The position numbers and the translations under genes were made by a program. Below are positions 13,536-21,794 of a stretch of 27,076 nt of DNA, piece by piece. The stretch covers positions 1 through 27,076 of the forward strand of contig CBDUOH010000021.1 in NCBI GenBank assembly GCA_965368815.1, in the 5' to 3' direction. Every line of letters starts with the position of its first letter. The stretch's first letter is position 1. This DNA comes from UBA5794 sp965368815. GTDB taxonomy: Bacteria > Actinomycetota > Acidimicrobiia > Spongiisociales > UBA5794. The notes beneath the pieces are model-generated. The model was given only the letters and a program-made list of their open reading frames with translations. It did not search any database and had not been told where the DNA came from.

Positions 13536-14395
13536 GCCGTGTCACCACTGCGGTGTTCCCCGTCGGGGGCCTCGGAACGAGGTTTCTCCCTGCGACCAAG
13601 GCCATGCCGAAGGAACTGCTGCCAGTCGTCGACAAGCCGTTGATCCAATACGCAGTCGAAGAAGCGATCGAAGCCGGAATCGAGACGTTCATATTCGTCA
13701 CGGGACGTGGCAAATCCGCAATTGAGGACCACTTCGACATCGCGTATGAGCTTGAGAGCACCCTGAGCGCCCGCGGCGACAACGACAAGATCGCCATGCT
13801 TGACGAGTTCCGGCCCGATAGCGGCCAGATCGCGTACGTCCGGCAGATGCAACCACTCGGCCTCGGTCATGCAGTCTGGTGCGCCCGACATCTCGTCGGT
13901 GACCAACCGTTCGCCGTCATCCTCGCCGACGACTTCCTCTACCCGAGCGGCAACGCGCTGAGTGTGATGATCAAGGAATATGAAACAGCCGAGGCCAACG
14001 TGTTGCTCGTCGAGGAAGTCCCCAACCAGGACACCGGGAGTTATGGAATCGTCACGCCCGGAGGATCGACGCCAACAGCCACCAGGGTCAACGCAATCGT
14101 GGAGAAGCCGAAACCAAGCGACGCTCCTTCGAATCTCGGAGTCATAGGGCGATACATCCTCGACCCGTCGATCATGGACATCCTCGCCTCCATCAAGGAA
14201 GGGGCGGGAGGCGAGATCCAATTGACGGACGCGCTCGCACAGAGCATCGGATCCCGACCATTGCACGCCGTGACGAACCCGGGCACTCGATTTGACTGTG
14301 GGTCCAAGCTCGGGATGATTCAGGCAACCCTTTCGGTTGCACTTGACAGACGGGATCTCGGACCCCAGGTCCGTGCGATGATCGACCACATGTGA
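13532..14395 (+). CDS. galU: UTP-glucose-1-phosphate uridylyltransferase
   Basis: A 287-aa cytoplasmic nucleotidyltransferase making UDP-glucose from UTP and glucose-1-phosphate. The N-terminal nucleotide-binding loop FPVGGLGTRFLPATKAMPKE and LLPVVDKPLIQYAVEEA (residues 9-46) are diagnostic of GalU. LGLGHAVWCA, ILADDFLY (the metal-binding region), TGSYGIV, IVEKP, IGRYIL and EIQLTDAL follow in order. Length is normal. UDP-glucose supports wall glycopolymers, trehalose and glycolipids, and the gene sits just upstream of the glucose-6-phosphate enzymes. It is translationally coupled to bcp; a 65-bp gap with a promoter-like element and a dyad separates it from tal. Related thymidylyltransferases (RfbA) have a different N-terminal loop, so GalU is the better call. 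Confidence 0.94.
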   Translation: MSRVTTAVFPVGGLGTRFLPATKAMPKELLPVVDKPLIQYAVEEAIEAGIETFIFVTGRGKSAIEDHFDIAYELESTLSARGDNDKIAMLDEFRPDSGQIAYVRQMQPLGLGHAVWCARHLVGDQPFAVILADDFLYPSGNALSVMIKEYETAEANVLLVEEVPNQDTGSYGIVTPGGSTPTATRVNAIVEKPKPSDAPSNLGVIGRYILDPSIMDILASIKEGAGGEIQLTDALAQSIGSRPLHAVTNPGTRFDCGSKLGMIQATLSVALDRRDLGPQVRAMIDHM

Positions 14396-14398
14396 CCG

Positions 14399-14422
14399 TA
14401 CGGTGATGTCGCCTGACGTCAC
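14399..14422 (+). promoter_or_regulatory. putative promoter and operator dyad of the tal-pgi-zwf operon
   Basis: TACGGT (14399-14404) fits the -10 consensus. Overlapping it, GTGATGTC (14403-14410) and GACGTCAC (14415-14422) form an 8-bp inverted repeat with one mismatch and a 4-nt spacer. Placed at the transcription start, this is where a repressor would act. The ribosome site AAGGGG (14450-14455) is 5 nt before ATG 14461. Confidence 0.45.
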
Positions 14423-14460
14423 GACCCAGAGACAGGACTTGCGAGAACCAAGGGGCCACC

Positions 14461-15546
14461 ATGACAAAACTCCACACCCTCCACGAACACGGCCAGTCGA
14501 TCTGGTACGACTTCATCCGAAGGGACATGCTCTCTGGAGGTGGGATGCAGGACCTGGTGGACGAAGGGGTACGCGGCGTCACCAGCAACCCGTCCATCTT
14601 CGACGGAGCCATCTCGAAGACCGACCTCTACGACGATCAGATCGCCCAGCTCGGCAATGTGTCGCCCGAGGCGGCGTTCGAAGCGGTCGCCATCCGTGAC
14701 ATCCGGGCCGCTGCGGACATCCTCAGATCGGTGTACGACGAGTCCGACGGCGCCGACGGGTTCGTCAGCCTCGAGGTGTCTCCACGCCTCGCCCACGACA
14801 CGGCGGGAACGATTGCCGACGGGATGCGGCTGTGGGATCTTGTGGATCGCCCCAACCTCATGATCAAGGTCCCCGCTACCGCCGCCGGCATCCCCGCGAT
14901 CGAGGAGCTGACCGCATCGGGGATCAACGTCAACGCCACCCTCATGTTCTCCATGGCGGACTACGAAGGCGTTGCACAGGCCTATGTCCGAGGCGCGAGG
15001 CGGGCTTCGGACCCGGCGATGCTTGCGTCCGTTGCCTCATTCTTCGTATCGAGGGTGGATGCCGCAACGGACAAGGAACTCGAACGCATCGGATCCACCG
15101 AGGCAGCAGCTCGCCTCGGCAAGGCGGCGATCGCGAACGCGAAGCTGGCGTACAAGCGGTATCAGGAGATCTTCGAAGGCGACGAATTCGCGTCTCTCGA
15201 AGCAATCGGTACGAGTCCCCAACGCGTCCTGTGGGCATCGACGTCGACCAAGAACCCCACGTATCGCGACGTGATGTACGTCGAGGAGCTCATCGGCCCC
15301 AACACGGTGAACACCGCCCCTCCCCAGACGATCGAAGCGTTCCTTGACCACGGGGAGATCAAGGCAGGCTCGCTCCTCGCCGATGTCGACGAAGCCGAGC
15401 GCTTGATCGCATCACTGCCGTCCGTGGGCGTCGACTTCGATGCAGTCACAGCACAACTCCAGATTGACGGTGTCAAGGCGTTCGCCGCATCGTTCGACTC
15501 GTTGTTGTCGGCAATCGAGGCGAAACAGCGACAGGTCGTTGCATGA
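14461..15546 (+). CDS. tal: transaldolase
   Basis: A 361-aa cytoplasmic TIM-barrel enzyme of the non-oxidative pentose phosphate pathway. It transfers a dihydroxyacetone unit from sedoheptulose-7-phosphate to glyceraldehyde-3-phosphate. The N-terminal block GVRGVTSNPSIFDGAI and the Schiff-base lysine Lys136 in NLMIKVPATAAGIPAIEELTA are clear, with INVNATLMFS after them and RVLWASTSTKNPTYRDVMYVEEL later. Length and motifs fit the actinobacterial/cyanobacterial transaldolase subfamily, which also occurs as the front half of Tal-Pgi fusion proteins. It is first in a three-gene operon; its stop overlaps the pgi start by 4 nt (ATGA). No transketolase gene is seen upstream, unlike the common tkt-tal-zwf order of actinobacteria. 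Confidence 0.95.
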   Translation: MTKLHTLHEHGQSIWYDFIRRDMLSGGGMQDLVDEGVRGVTSNPSIFDGAISKTDLYDDQIAQLGNVSPEAAFEAVAIRDIRAAADILRSVYDESDGADGFVSLEVSPRLAHDTAGTIADGMRLWDLVDRPNLMIKVPATAAGIPAIEELTASGINVNATLMFSMADYEGVAQAYVRGARRASDPAMLASVASFFVSRVDAATDKELERIGSTEAAARLGKAAIANAKLAYKRYQEIFEGDEFASLEAIGTSPQRVLWASTSTKNPTYRDVMYVEELIGPNTVNTAPPQTIEAFLDHGEIKAGSLLADVDEAERLIASLPSVGVDFDAVTAQLQIDGVKAFAASFDSLLSAIEAKQRQVVA

Positions 15547-17126
15547 AGTTCAGATTCTCGAATTCCCTCGAGAACCTGGGCCTGAAACCCGAAATCGATC
15601 GTTGGAACGATGCCGACCTGATGCAGCGGCTGTGGGACCTCGACCCGACGGTGTGGTTCGATCCGCCCGTCGACGAGGTGTCGGATCGCCTCGGATGGCT
15701 CAACCTTCCCGTCACCACACTCGATGATCTCGACGCGATCCGGGCGATCGCCGATCAGGCCGCCGCTGCCGACGTGCACGATGTGGTGCTGTGCGGCATG
15801 GGTGGTTCCAGCCTCGCACCCGAGGTGTTCAGCTCATCCATGCCACGGGCATCGGGCCACCCCAAGGTCCGGATTCTGGACACGACACACCCCGACGCCA
15901 TCGCCGACCTGTCGCACCGACTCGACCACGCGGCAACCTGGTTCATCGTGTCGTCGAAATCCGGCGGGACGCTCGAGACCCGATCATTCATGGAGTACTT
16001 CTGGGAGAAGGTGCGACAACAGTCATCCACACCGGGGGATCAATTCATCGCGATCACAGATCCCGGATCGAGCCTCGCCGCCACTGCGACGCAACGGGAC
16101 TTCCGGGCGGTGTTCCTCGCGGATCCGACGGTCGGGGGACGCTACTCCGCGTTGTCACACTTCGGGCTCGTCCCCGCAGCCATCGGAGGCGTTGACGTCG
16201 AATCGCTCCTGACAGCGGCCGCCGTGGTGCGGGCACGCTGCATGCCCGATGTGCCCCTCGGGGAGAACCCTGCGATGACCATCGGGACCGCGTTGGCCAG
16301 AGCTGCCCTCATGGGTAGGAACAAGACCCGGTTCGTCGGGGGTGGCGCCGGGGCACATTTCGGATCATGGGCCGAACAGTTGATTGCTGAGTCCACCGGC
16401 AAGAACGGAACCGGAATCGTCCCGATCGACCACGGTCCCGAGCGACCAGGCGCCACCGATGAACTCACCATCAGCGTCAACGATCATGACCACCCCGGCG
16501 CAGACATCGCCATCGTGATGGACCACCCACAGGACCTAGCCGGAGCGATGTTCGTGATGGAGCTGGCGACGGCGATCGCAGGAGAGATCCTTGGCATCCA
16601 CCCGTTCGATCAGCCAGACGTGCAGCGAGCCAAGGAGCTGGCGAACGAGGCAATGGCCGGCGGGCTCACCGCAACCGTCGAACCGGTTGCGATCAATCGA
16701 CAGGACATGGGTGATCTCGTCCGGGAAACACTCGATGACGGACAGGGTTCGTATGTCTCGATCCAAGCGTATCTCGCACCGACATCGGACACGCAAGCCG
16801 CACTGGATCACCTTGCAAACAGCGTGTCGGATCGAACCGGGCTTGCAACGACGGTGGGGTACGGACCCCGGTTCCTCCATTCGACCGGCCAGCTCCACAA
16901 GGGTGGCCCTCCCGGTGGCAGGTACATCCAGCTCGTGGACGAACCAACCGCATCAATCCCCGTCCCCGGTTCATCGTTCACGTTCAACGAACTCATCGCA
17001 GCCCAGGCGGCAGGAGACAGACAGGCGCTGATCGATGCGGGTCGGGAGCTGCTCGCAATCGACCTCGGTACCACGGCACACCACGGAGTCTCGGCACTCG
17101 CCAACCTCATTGGAGGTACGTCATGA
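15543..17126 (+). CDS. pgi: glucose-6-phosphate isomerase (Tal-Pgi fusion type)
   Basis: A 527-aa cytoplasmic enzyme interconverting glucose-6-phosphate and fructose-6-phosphate. Two sugar-isomerase (SIS) domains are recognisable. The phosphate-binding segments are CGMGGSSLAPEVF (84-96) and SSKSGGTLET (137-146); others are GRYSALSHFGLVPAAI (199-214), EQLIAESTGKNGTG with the family glutamate (278-291) and HPFDQPDVQRAKE. The C-terminal YGPRFLHSTGQLHKGGP contains the lysine expected near the active site. This sequence type resembles the isomerase half of bifunctional transaldolase/phosphoglucose isomerases more than the E. coli enzyme. It is coupled by 4-nt overlaps to tal upstream and zwf downstream, so the three products are probably made in step. 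Confidence 0.93.
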   Translation: MKFRFSNSLENLGLKPEIDRWNDADLMQRLWDLDPTVWFDPPVDEVSDRLGWLNLPVTTLDDLDAIRAIADQAAAADVHDVVLCGMGGSSLAPEVFSSSMPRASGHPKVRILDTTHPDAIADLSHRLDHAATWFIVSSKSGGTLETRSFMEYFWEKVRQQSSTPGDQFIAITDPGSSLAATATQRDFRAVFLADPTVGGRYSALSHFGLVPAAIGGVDVESLLTAAAVVRARCMPDVPLGENPAMTIGTALARAALMGRNKTRFVGGGAGAHFGSWAEQLIAESTGKNGTGIVPIDHGPERPGATDELTISVNDHDHPGADIAIVMDHPQDLAGAMFVMELATAIAGEILGIHPFDQPDVQRAKELANEAMAGGLTATVEPVAINRQDMGDLVRETLDDGQGSYVSIQAYLAPTSDTQAALDHLANSVSDRTGLATTVGYGPRFLHSTGQLHKGGPPGGRYIQLVDEPTASIPVPGSSFTFNELIAAQAAGDRQALIDAGRELLAIDLGTTAHHGVSALANLIGGTS

Positions 17127-18550
17127 CGCACGACGTCACATTCGTCGTCTTCGGGGCCACGGGGCACCTTGCGCGGACGAAGCTGCTGCCGTCCCTCGCC
17201 AAGGTGGTCGCTTCCGAAGGCATCACGAACCACGCCGTCGTCGGAGTTGGATCCCGGGACCGGTCCGTGGAAGATTTCACAGATCTCGTGGCCACGAGCC
17301 TGGCGGATGCAGGGGTCGCGGACGAACTGCGCAAGCAGTTCATGTCCGGTGCGTTCGGATACTGCGCCGTCTCGGACGCTGCATCCTTCGGATCTCTTGC
17401 CGACGCGGTCGCGTCGATCGAACAGGAACACGACATGGCCGGCAACAGGATCCTGTATCTCGCGATCCCGCCGTCGAAACTCGACGAGACGGTCCAGGGA
17501 ATCGCCGACGCCGGCATGGGCTCGTCAACCGGCTGGGTCCGTCTGGTCGTCGAGAAGCCATTCGGCGTCGACTTCGCGAGCGCAGAGAATTCGAATGCCA
17601 TCATCCACGCCACATTCGACGAGACCCAGGTGTATCGAATCGACCATTTCCTCGGCAAGGAAACCGTGCGGAACCTGCTCGTCTTCCGGTTCGCCAACAG
17701 CCTGTTCGAGCAGACGTGGAACCGCCGCCACATCCACTCGGTCGAGATCACGGTCGCAGAGACAGCCGGGTTGGATGGCCGTGCCGCCTACTTCGATGAG
17801 AGCGGAACGGTCCGCGACATGGTGCAGAACCACCTCACACAGATTCTCACCCTCATCGCGATGGAGCCTCCGGTTCGGATGAACGCCGCTTCGATCCACA
17901 TCGAGAAGGTCAAGGTGCTCAACTCGATGCGCCCGATCACCACGGATGACGTCGTCCTCGGACAGTACGGACGCGGAACCATCGACGGACACCCTGTCAT
18001 CGGCTACCACGAGGAACCCGATGTCCCGTCGGGATCTGCCACACCGACGTTCGCCGCGTTGCGGCTCCATGTCGACAATTGGAGATGGCATGGCGTTCCC
18101 TTCTACCTGAGAACGGGGAAGCGGATGTCGGCACGGGTGTCGGAGGTGACGGTCCGGTACCTCACACCGCCGGTGTGTCTTTTCCACCATCAGGATTCGT
18201 GCGAAGGGCACCAGAACGTGCTCACTTTGCGACTGCAACCCGGCGAGGGTTTCGAGCTTCTGATCGACGTCAAGCAACCAGGTCCCGAGACCCGTATCGG
18301 CGAGATCCCGCTGGCGGTCGACTACGACGGCGTGAGCGCGGCACCCGATGCGTACGAGACGCTGCTCGCCGACATCATCGAAGGAGACCAGACGCTGTTC
18401 GTCCGCGCCGATGAGGTCGAGGCAGCCTGGGCCCTGTACGAACCGCTACTGGACAGAACCGACGTCCACCCCTACGCGGCCGGCACCGACGGCCCCGACC
18501 GAGCGGAGCGTCTGATCACGACGCACCCCAGACGGTGGAGCCGCCTCTAG
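17123..18550 (+). CDS. zwf: glucose-6-phosphate 1-dehydrogenase
   Basis: A 475-aa cytoplasmic enzyme oxidising glucose-6-phosphate to 6-phosphogluconolactone, the entry to the oxidative pentose phosphate pathway. The N-terminal dinucleotide loop is VVFGATGHLARTKLLPSL (8-25); the usual aspartate of GATGDLA is His15 here, an oddity. VVEKPFG (142-148) and the substrate-binding signature YRIDHFLGKETVRNLL (171-186) are intact, as is RNHLTQ-like QNHLTQILTLIAMEPP further on. Length is normal for the family. It overlaps pgi by 4 nt. opcA and pgl, which usually follow zwf in actinobacteria, are absent: a minus-strand histidine kinase converges here, and its last 34 codons plus stop lie within the final 105 bp of zwf. 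Confidence 0.94.
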   Translation: MTHDVTFVVFGATGHLARTKLLPSLAKVVASEGITNHAVVGVGSRDRSVEDFTDLVATSLADAGVADELRKQFMSGAFGYCAVSDAASFGSLADAVASIEQEHDMAGNRILYLAIPPSKLDETVQGIADAGMGSSTGWVRLVVEKPFGVDFASAENSNAIIHATFDETQVYRIDHFLGKETVRNLLVFRFANSLFEQTWNRRHIHSVEITVAETAGLDGRAAYFDESGTVRDMVQNHLTQILTLIAMEPPVRMNAASIHIEKVKVLNSMRPITTDDVVLGQYGRGTIDGHPVIGYHEEPDVPSGSATPTFAALRLHVDNWRWHGVPFYLRTGKRMSARVSEVTVRYLTPPVCLFHHQDSCEGHQNVLTLRLQPGEGFELLIDVKQPGPETRIGEIPLAVDYDGVSAAPDAYETLLADIIEGDQTLFVRADEVEAAWALYEPLLDRTDVHPYAAGTDGPDRAERLITTHPRRWSRL

Positions 18551-20989
18551 GTCGTCCTCACCCGGGAGCTCCAACCGGAATACCGATTGGCCGTCGTGGT
18601 GGTAGGTCAGCGATCCCTGCATGAGTTCCGCCAAGGTTCTTGAGACCGAAAGACCGAGGCCGACCGAACCCGGACGACCGGCCGTGTTGTGGGCCCTTTC
18701 GTACGGTTCGAATATCCGTTCACGGTCACGCATCGAGATGGGTTCCCCACTGTCCCTCACTTCGATTGCATAGACCCCGCTACGGGACGAGCCGACCAGT
18801 TCTATGGTGTCGCCGCCGTAGCGGAGTGCGTTCGACAGCAGGTTCCTGAGAATCTGCCTGAACCTCGTCGGGTCTGCTTCGATCGACGCGGGCTCGACCT
18901 TGACGGAAATCGATTTGTCCGTCTGGCGTGCGACCCCGAGCATCACGTTGTCGACCTCTCGGGCGATGTCGACCGGGACGATCTGTACCGACACGTTCCC
19001 GATGTTGGCTCGGGCCGCAACGAGGAGGTCCTCGATGAGGTCCGCCATGTCGAGACTCTGCCCGACCAGCATGCCCATGAATTCCTCCATCTCGGCGTCA
19101 GACAGGGTCTGCCAACACTGCGCGAGCTCGTGGGCAAGACCGCTCACCACCGTCAGAGGAGTCCTGAGTTCATGGGAGACGCTCGCCACGAAGGCATCCT
19201 TGGACTTCACGAGAGCTTCGAGCCGTTCGTAGGCGCTCGCCCTGTCGAACGCTGCAGCCAGGACGTTCGCGATCGAATACAGGAAGTTGAGGTCGTCCGT
19301 TGAGAACACCCGCTCGGATCGGGAGAGGACAACCAAGGTTCCGAAATCGATCTCCTTGCCAGGGATCATCAGAGCGACACACGACGAGTAGCCGCGCTCC
19401 GAGAGCTGAGGCGCTACGAACCGCATCTCTGCCTCGGACCGCAGCACAACCGGAGCAGCTGACATGTGTGCACGGTCAGCCACAGACGAGAGCAACGAAG
19501 CATCGGGAGACACACCACCTGTCGAGCCGACCACGACGAAATGCGCATGCTCGTCGCGGCGTACCACGGCAACCGTTGATGCACCCAGGACCTCACAGAC
19601 GATGTCCGAGAGCGTCTCGCACACGGCGTCGACATCCTCGGTCTCGAGGGCGAGTTGACCGACGGATGCAGCCGCTTCCTGCTGGATCGCCCGCGCCCAC
19701 AGTTCATCTTCGACATCCCGGCGAGTCGTGACATCAACCATGGCTCCTTCAAAGAACCGACCGGCGGGCGTCTCAAGGAGTCGCGAGGTGTCGCGGACCC
19801 ACCGATAGGTCCCGTCGTGGCGACGCATCTGCCACTCGTAACCCGCAACGACACCCTCGTTGTCGAGCAGGGTCGACAGTTGATCGCGATTGGATCGATC
19901 GACGTAGTAGTCAGAGGCGTTGGTACCGATGATCGATTCTCGGCTGTCGGCCCCGAGCAGCTCGACGGCCGCCTGGTTGACATTCACGATCCGCCCATCC
20001 GGCTGGGTTCGATACAGAGCCACCGGGATGCGTTCGAAGAACTTCTGGTAGTCGATCCTGGTCTTCCGGAGCTGTTCCTCTGCGTGATACTGCGCGGTCT
20101 TGTCCAGCAGGATCAGCTGCACGGCCAACCGATTGCCGTGGTCGACCGGATTCGCGGAGATCTCTACCACCAATTCGGTGCCGTCAAGCGCAGTCATGTG
20201 CACCGTTTCTCGGTCGACGGGTTCGAACCGCTTCAGTACCCCGTTGATGACACGCTTGAAGGTCTTGCGGTAATCGTCACTCACGTGGTTGGTGATCGTC
20301 AACCCGAACATGTCGGTCGACTGCCCACCGAAGAGTCTCGCCGCCGCGGCGTTGGCATACACCACCGTGTCGTTGAGCACCACCAGGAACGCAAGCGGTG
20401 CCGTATCCATGAGACTGCGATATCTCTGCTCACTCGTCTCGGGGGCGAATTGGAGCCTGCCGATGTATCTCCCGATGATGACGAATGCCGTATACGCACC
20501 CCAGAGCCCAGCGGTGCTGCCGACGATGATGTATGCGGACGCGGCCACTCCCAACGTCGGGAACCATCGCTCGACCCCCATCGGGTCGAGGAGGAACACG
20601 AGCTTGAGGATCTGGATCGCGGTTGCACCGACAGCCACGGCGATCCCCGTGTTCTTCGTGTCGAGCAACACGGCGAGGGCAATAGCCCACATGGTGAGCA
20701 TCAGAGCGATGCCGTTTGCCGCAGGGATGAAGAGCCAGATGCCGAAGGAGACGACGAGGTCACACGTCGCCGCTGTACGGACCGCGGACCATCCCATCAG
20801 ACGCCGGGCAAGAAGAGGTCCTACTCCGGCAAGTATCACCGCGCTGAACGTGAAGGCCCGAGCCGCCGGCGTCCCGTATGGTGAGATCACGACCGGGATG
20901 CTGACAGCCACGTACACGATCGTTCGGACGCGCAGCAACAGCGCAATCATGGATGCACGCTGCGTATGCGTGGCTGAGGACGCAATCAT
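18446..20989 (-). CDS. membrane PAS/PAS/GAF sensor histidine kinase
   Basis: An 847-aa hybrid-free sensor kinase. About six membrane helices cover residues 15-175. Two PAS domains follow (about 185-300 and 312-425, the second ending in the PAC-like YRWVRDTSRLLETPAGRFFEGAMVDVT region), then a GAF domain (about 437-585). The HisKA domain has the phosphoacceptor His606 in VSHELRTPLTVV, and the HATPase domain has LRNLLSNALRYGGD (N-box, about 714-727) and SVGLGLSVSRTLAELM (G2, about 775-790). The G1 box reads DSGEPIS rather than DxGxGI. No response regulator is adjacent, so its partner is elsewhere. ATG 20989 and ATG 20950 are both possible starts. The last 34 residues have no kinase homology and are encoded antisense to zwf, probably after loss of an earlier stop. 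It lies 50 bp downstream of the fluoride-channel pair. Confidence 0.9.
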   Translation of the reverse strand: MIASSATHTQRASMIALLLRVRTIVYVAVSIPVVISPYGTPAARAFTFSAVILAGVGPLLARRLMGWSAVRTAATCDLVVSFGIWLFIPAANGIALMLTMWAIALAVLLDTKNTGIAVAVGATAIQILKLVFLLDPMGVERWFPTLGVAASAYIIVGSTAGLWGAYTAFVIIGRYIGRLQFAPETSEQRYRSLMDTAPLAFLVVLNDTVVYANAAAARLFGGQSTDMFGLTITNHVSDDYRKTFKRVINGVLKRFEPVDRETVHMTALDGTELVVEISANPVDHGNRLAVQLILLDKTAQYHAEEQLRKTRIDYQKFFERIPVALYRTQPDGRIVNVNQAAVELLGADSRESIIGTNASDYYVDRSNRDQLSTLLDNEGVVAGYEWQMRRHDGTYRWVRDTSRLLETPAGRFFEGAMVDVTTRRDVEDELWARAIQQEAAASVGQLALETEDVDAVCETLSDIVCEVLGASTVAVVRRDEHAHFVVVGSTGGVSPDASLLSSVADRAHMSAAPVVLRSEAEMRFVAPQLSERGYSSCVALMIPGKEIDFGTLVVLSRSERVFSTDDLNFLYSIANVLAAAFDRASAYERLEALVKSKDAFVASVSHELRTPLTVVSGLAHELAQCWQTLSDAEMEEFMGMLVGQSLDMADLIEDLLVAARANIGNVSVQIVPVDIAREVDNVMLGVARQTDKSISVKVEPASIEADPTRFRQILRNLLSNALRYGGDTIELVGSSRSGVYAIEVRDSGEPISMRDRERIFEPYERAHNTAGRPGSVGLGLSVSRTLAELMQGSLTYHHDGQSVFRLELPGEDDLEAAPPSGVRRDQTLRSVGAVGAGRVGVDVGSVQ

Positions 20990-21039
20990 GCTGACTCATC
21001 GGCAGGAATCGGTGTTCCCTTGACGAACCCGTGACTCGA

Positions 21040-21396
21040 CTATCGCGTCAGGGTCGATCCGATCACAAGTCCGATGGCCGCTGCCGCGAATCCAAGCACC
21101 ATCGGGACTGCGATGACCGCGGTTGTCCGGCGTGGGCCTTCGGTCCGATCGATGTCGTGCATCCACGTGGAGAACGTGGTGAAACCGCCGAGAACCCCGA
21201 TCGCCACCGGCTCGGATCCGACCAACGGAACGCCGACATCGGCGCCCACGATGAGTCCGAGAGCCAAGGATCCAGCGACGTTGACCACCGTCGTGCCGAG
21301 CGGAAACCCTTTGCCTGTCGAACCGAACCACACGGTCAGCAGCAGGCGGCCCATTGCCCCGAGCCCGCCACCGACGATCACAAGGAATCCGATCAT
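21040..21396 (-). CDS. crcB: Fluc/CrcB fluoride ion channel subunit (second)
   Basis: A 118-aa membrane protein with four helices, one half of a two-gene Fluc fluoride exporter that protects cytoplasmic enzymes such as enolase from fluoride. Family marks are GGLGAMGRLLL near the start, GTTVVNVAGSLALG with the pore asparagine, and the phenylalanine-box segment GGFTTFSTWMHD. The N-terminus starts at ATG 21396, which overlaps the stop of the upstream paralogue in ATGA; an alternative 12-residue longer start would lie inside that gene. Adjacent unequal crcB genes usually give an antiparallel heterodimer. Confidence 0.92.
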   Translation of the reverse strand: MIGFLVIVGGGLGAMGRLLLTVWFGSTGKGFPLGTTVVNVAGSLALGLIVGADVGVPLVGSEPVAIGVLGGFTTFSTWMHDIDRTEGPRRTTAVIAVPMVLGFAAAAIGLVIGSTLTR

Positions 21397-21767
21397 GCTC
21401 GCCCACCGACCAGCCGACCGGCAACTGCGCATGCGAGCCCGACGACCACTGATCCAAGTCCGAGAAGTATCGCCCCGAACTCGGCGTTGTCGTTGACCAG
21501 TTCCACCACGGCCATCGAATATGCCGAGAACGTTGTGAACGAGCCGAGGACACCCACGGCGAACAGTGCGTTGATGTCATTGGCCATCCACCGGTTCGTG
21601 GCGACGAACCATCCCAACACGAACGCGCCGGCCGCATTGACCACCAACAGACCGACGAGTGGACTGATACCGACCGAATCGGTACCCAATCCGACAACCC
21701 ATCGCAGCGCCGTTCCGGTAGCACCGCCGACGAAGACGAGCAGCAGATTGCGGGACGTGATCGACAT
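21393..21767 (-). CDS. crcB: Fluc/CrcB fluoride ion channel subunit (first)
   Basis: A 124-aa four-helix membrane protein, partner of the adjacent paralogue. It shows FVGGATGTALRWVVG, LLVVNAAGAFVLG with the pore asparagine, and GSFTTFSAYSMAVVEL (phenylalanine box). It is first in the crcB-crcB unit and overlaps the second gene by 4 nt. TAGCTT lies 7 nt before its ATG, so the message appears leaderless. That leaves no room for the fluoride riboswitch that controls many crcB genes. Confidence 0.92.
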   Translation of the reverse strand: MSITSRNLLLVFVGGATGTALRWVVGLGTDSVGISPLVGLLVVNAAGAFVLGWFVATNRWMANDINALFAVGVLGSFTTFSAYSMAVVELVNDNAEFGAILLGLGSVVVGLACAVAGRLVGGRA

Positions 21768-21774
21768 CGGACCG

Positions 21775-21780
21775 AAGCTA
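21775..21780 (-). promoter_or_regulatory. -10 element of a likely leaderless promoter for crcB
   Basis: TAGCTT (minus strand) fits TANNNT and ends 7 nt before ATG 21767. It lies in the 27-bp gap after the LCP gene, so the fluoride channel can be transcribed separately from the LCP genes. Confidence 0.5.
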
Positions 21781-21794
21781 GACCGATTGCGGGG

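Noticed and set aside
13400..14467. Minus-strand open frame of about 355 codons
   Set aside because: Antisense to galU, which has complete family motifs.
19655..20884. Plus-strand open frame of about 409 codons
   Set aside because: Antisense to the PAS region of the histidine kinase; Arg/Asp/His-rich without motifs.
21768..21794. Fluoride (crcB) riboswitch
   Set aside because: The gap before crcB is only 27 bp and already filled by a -10 element.
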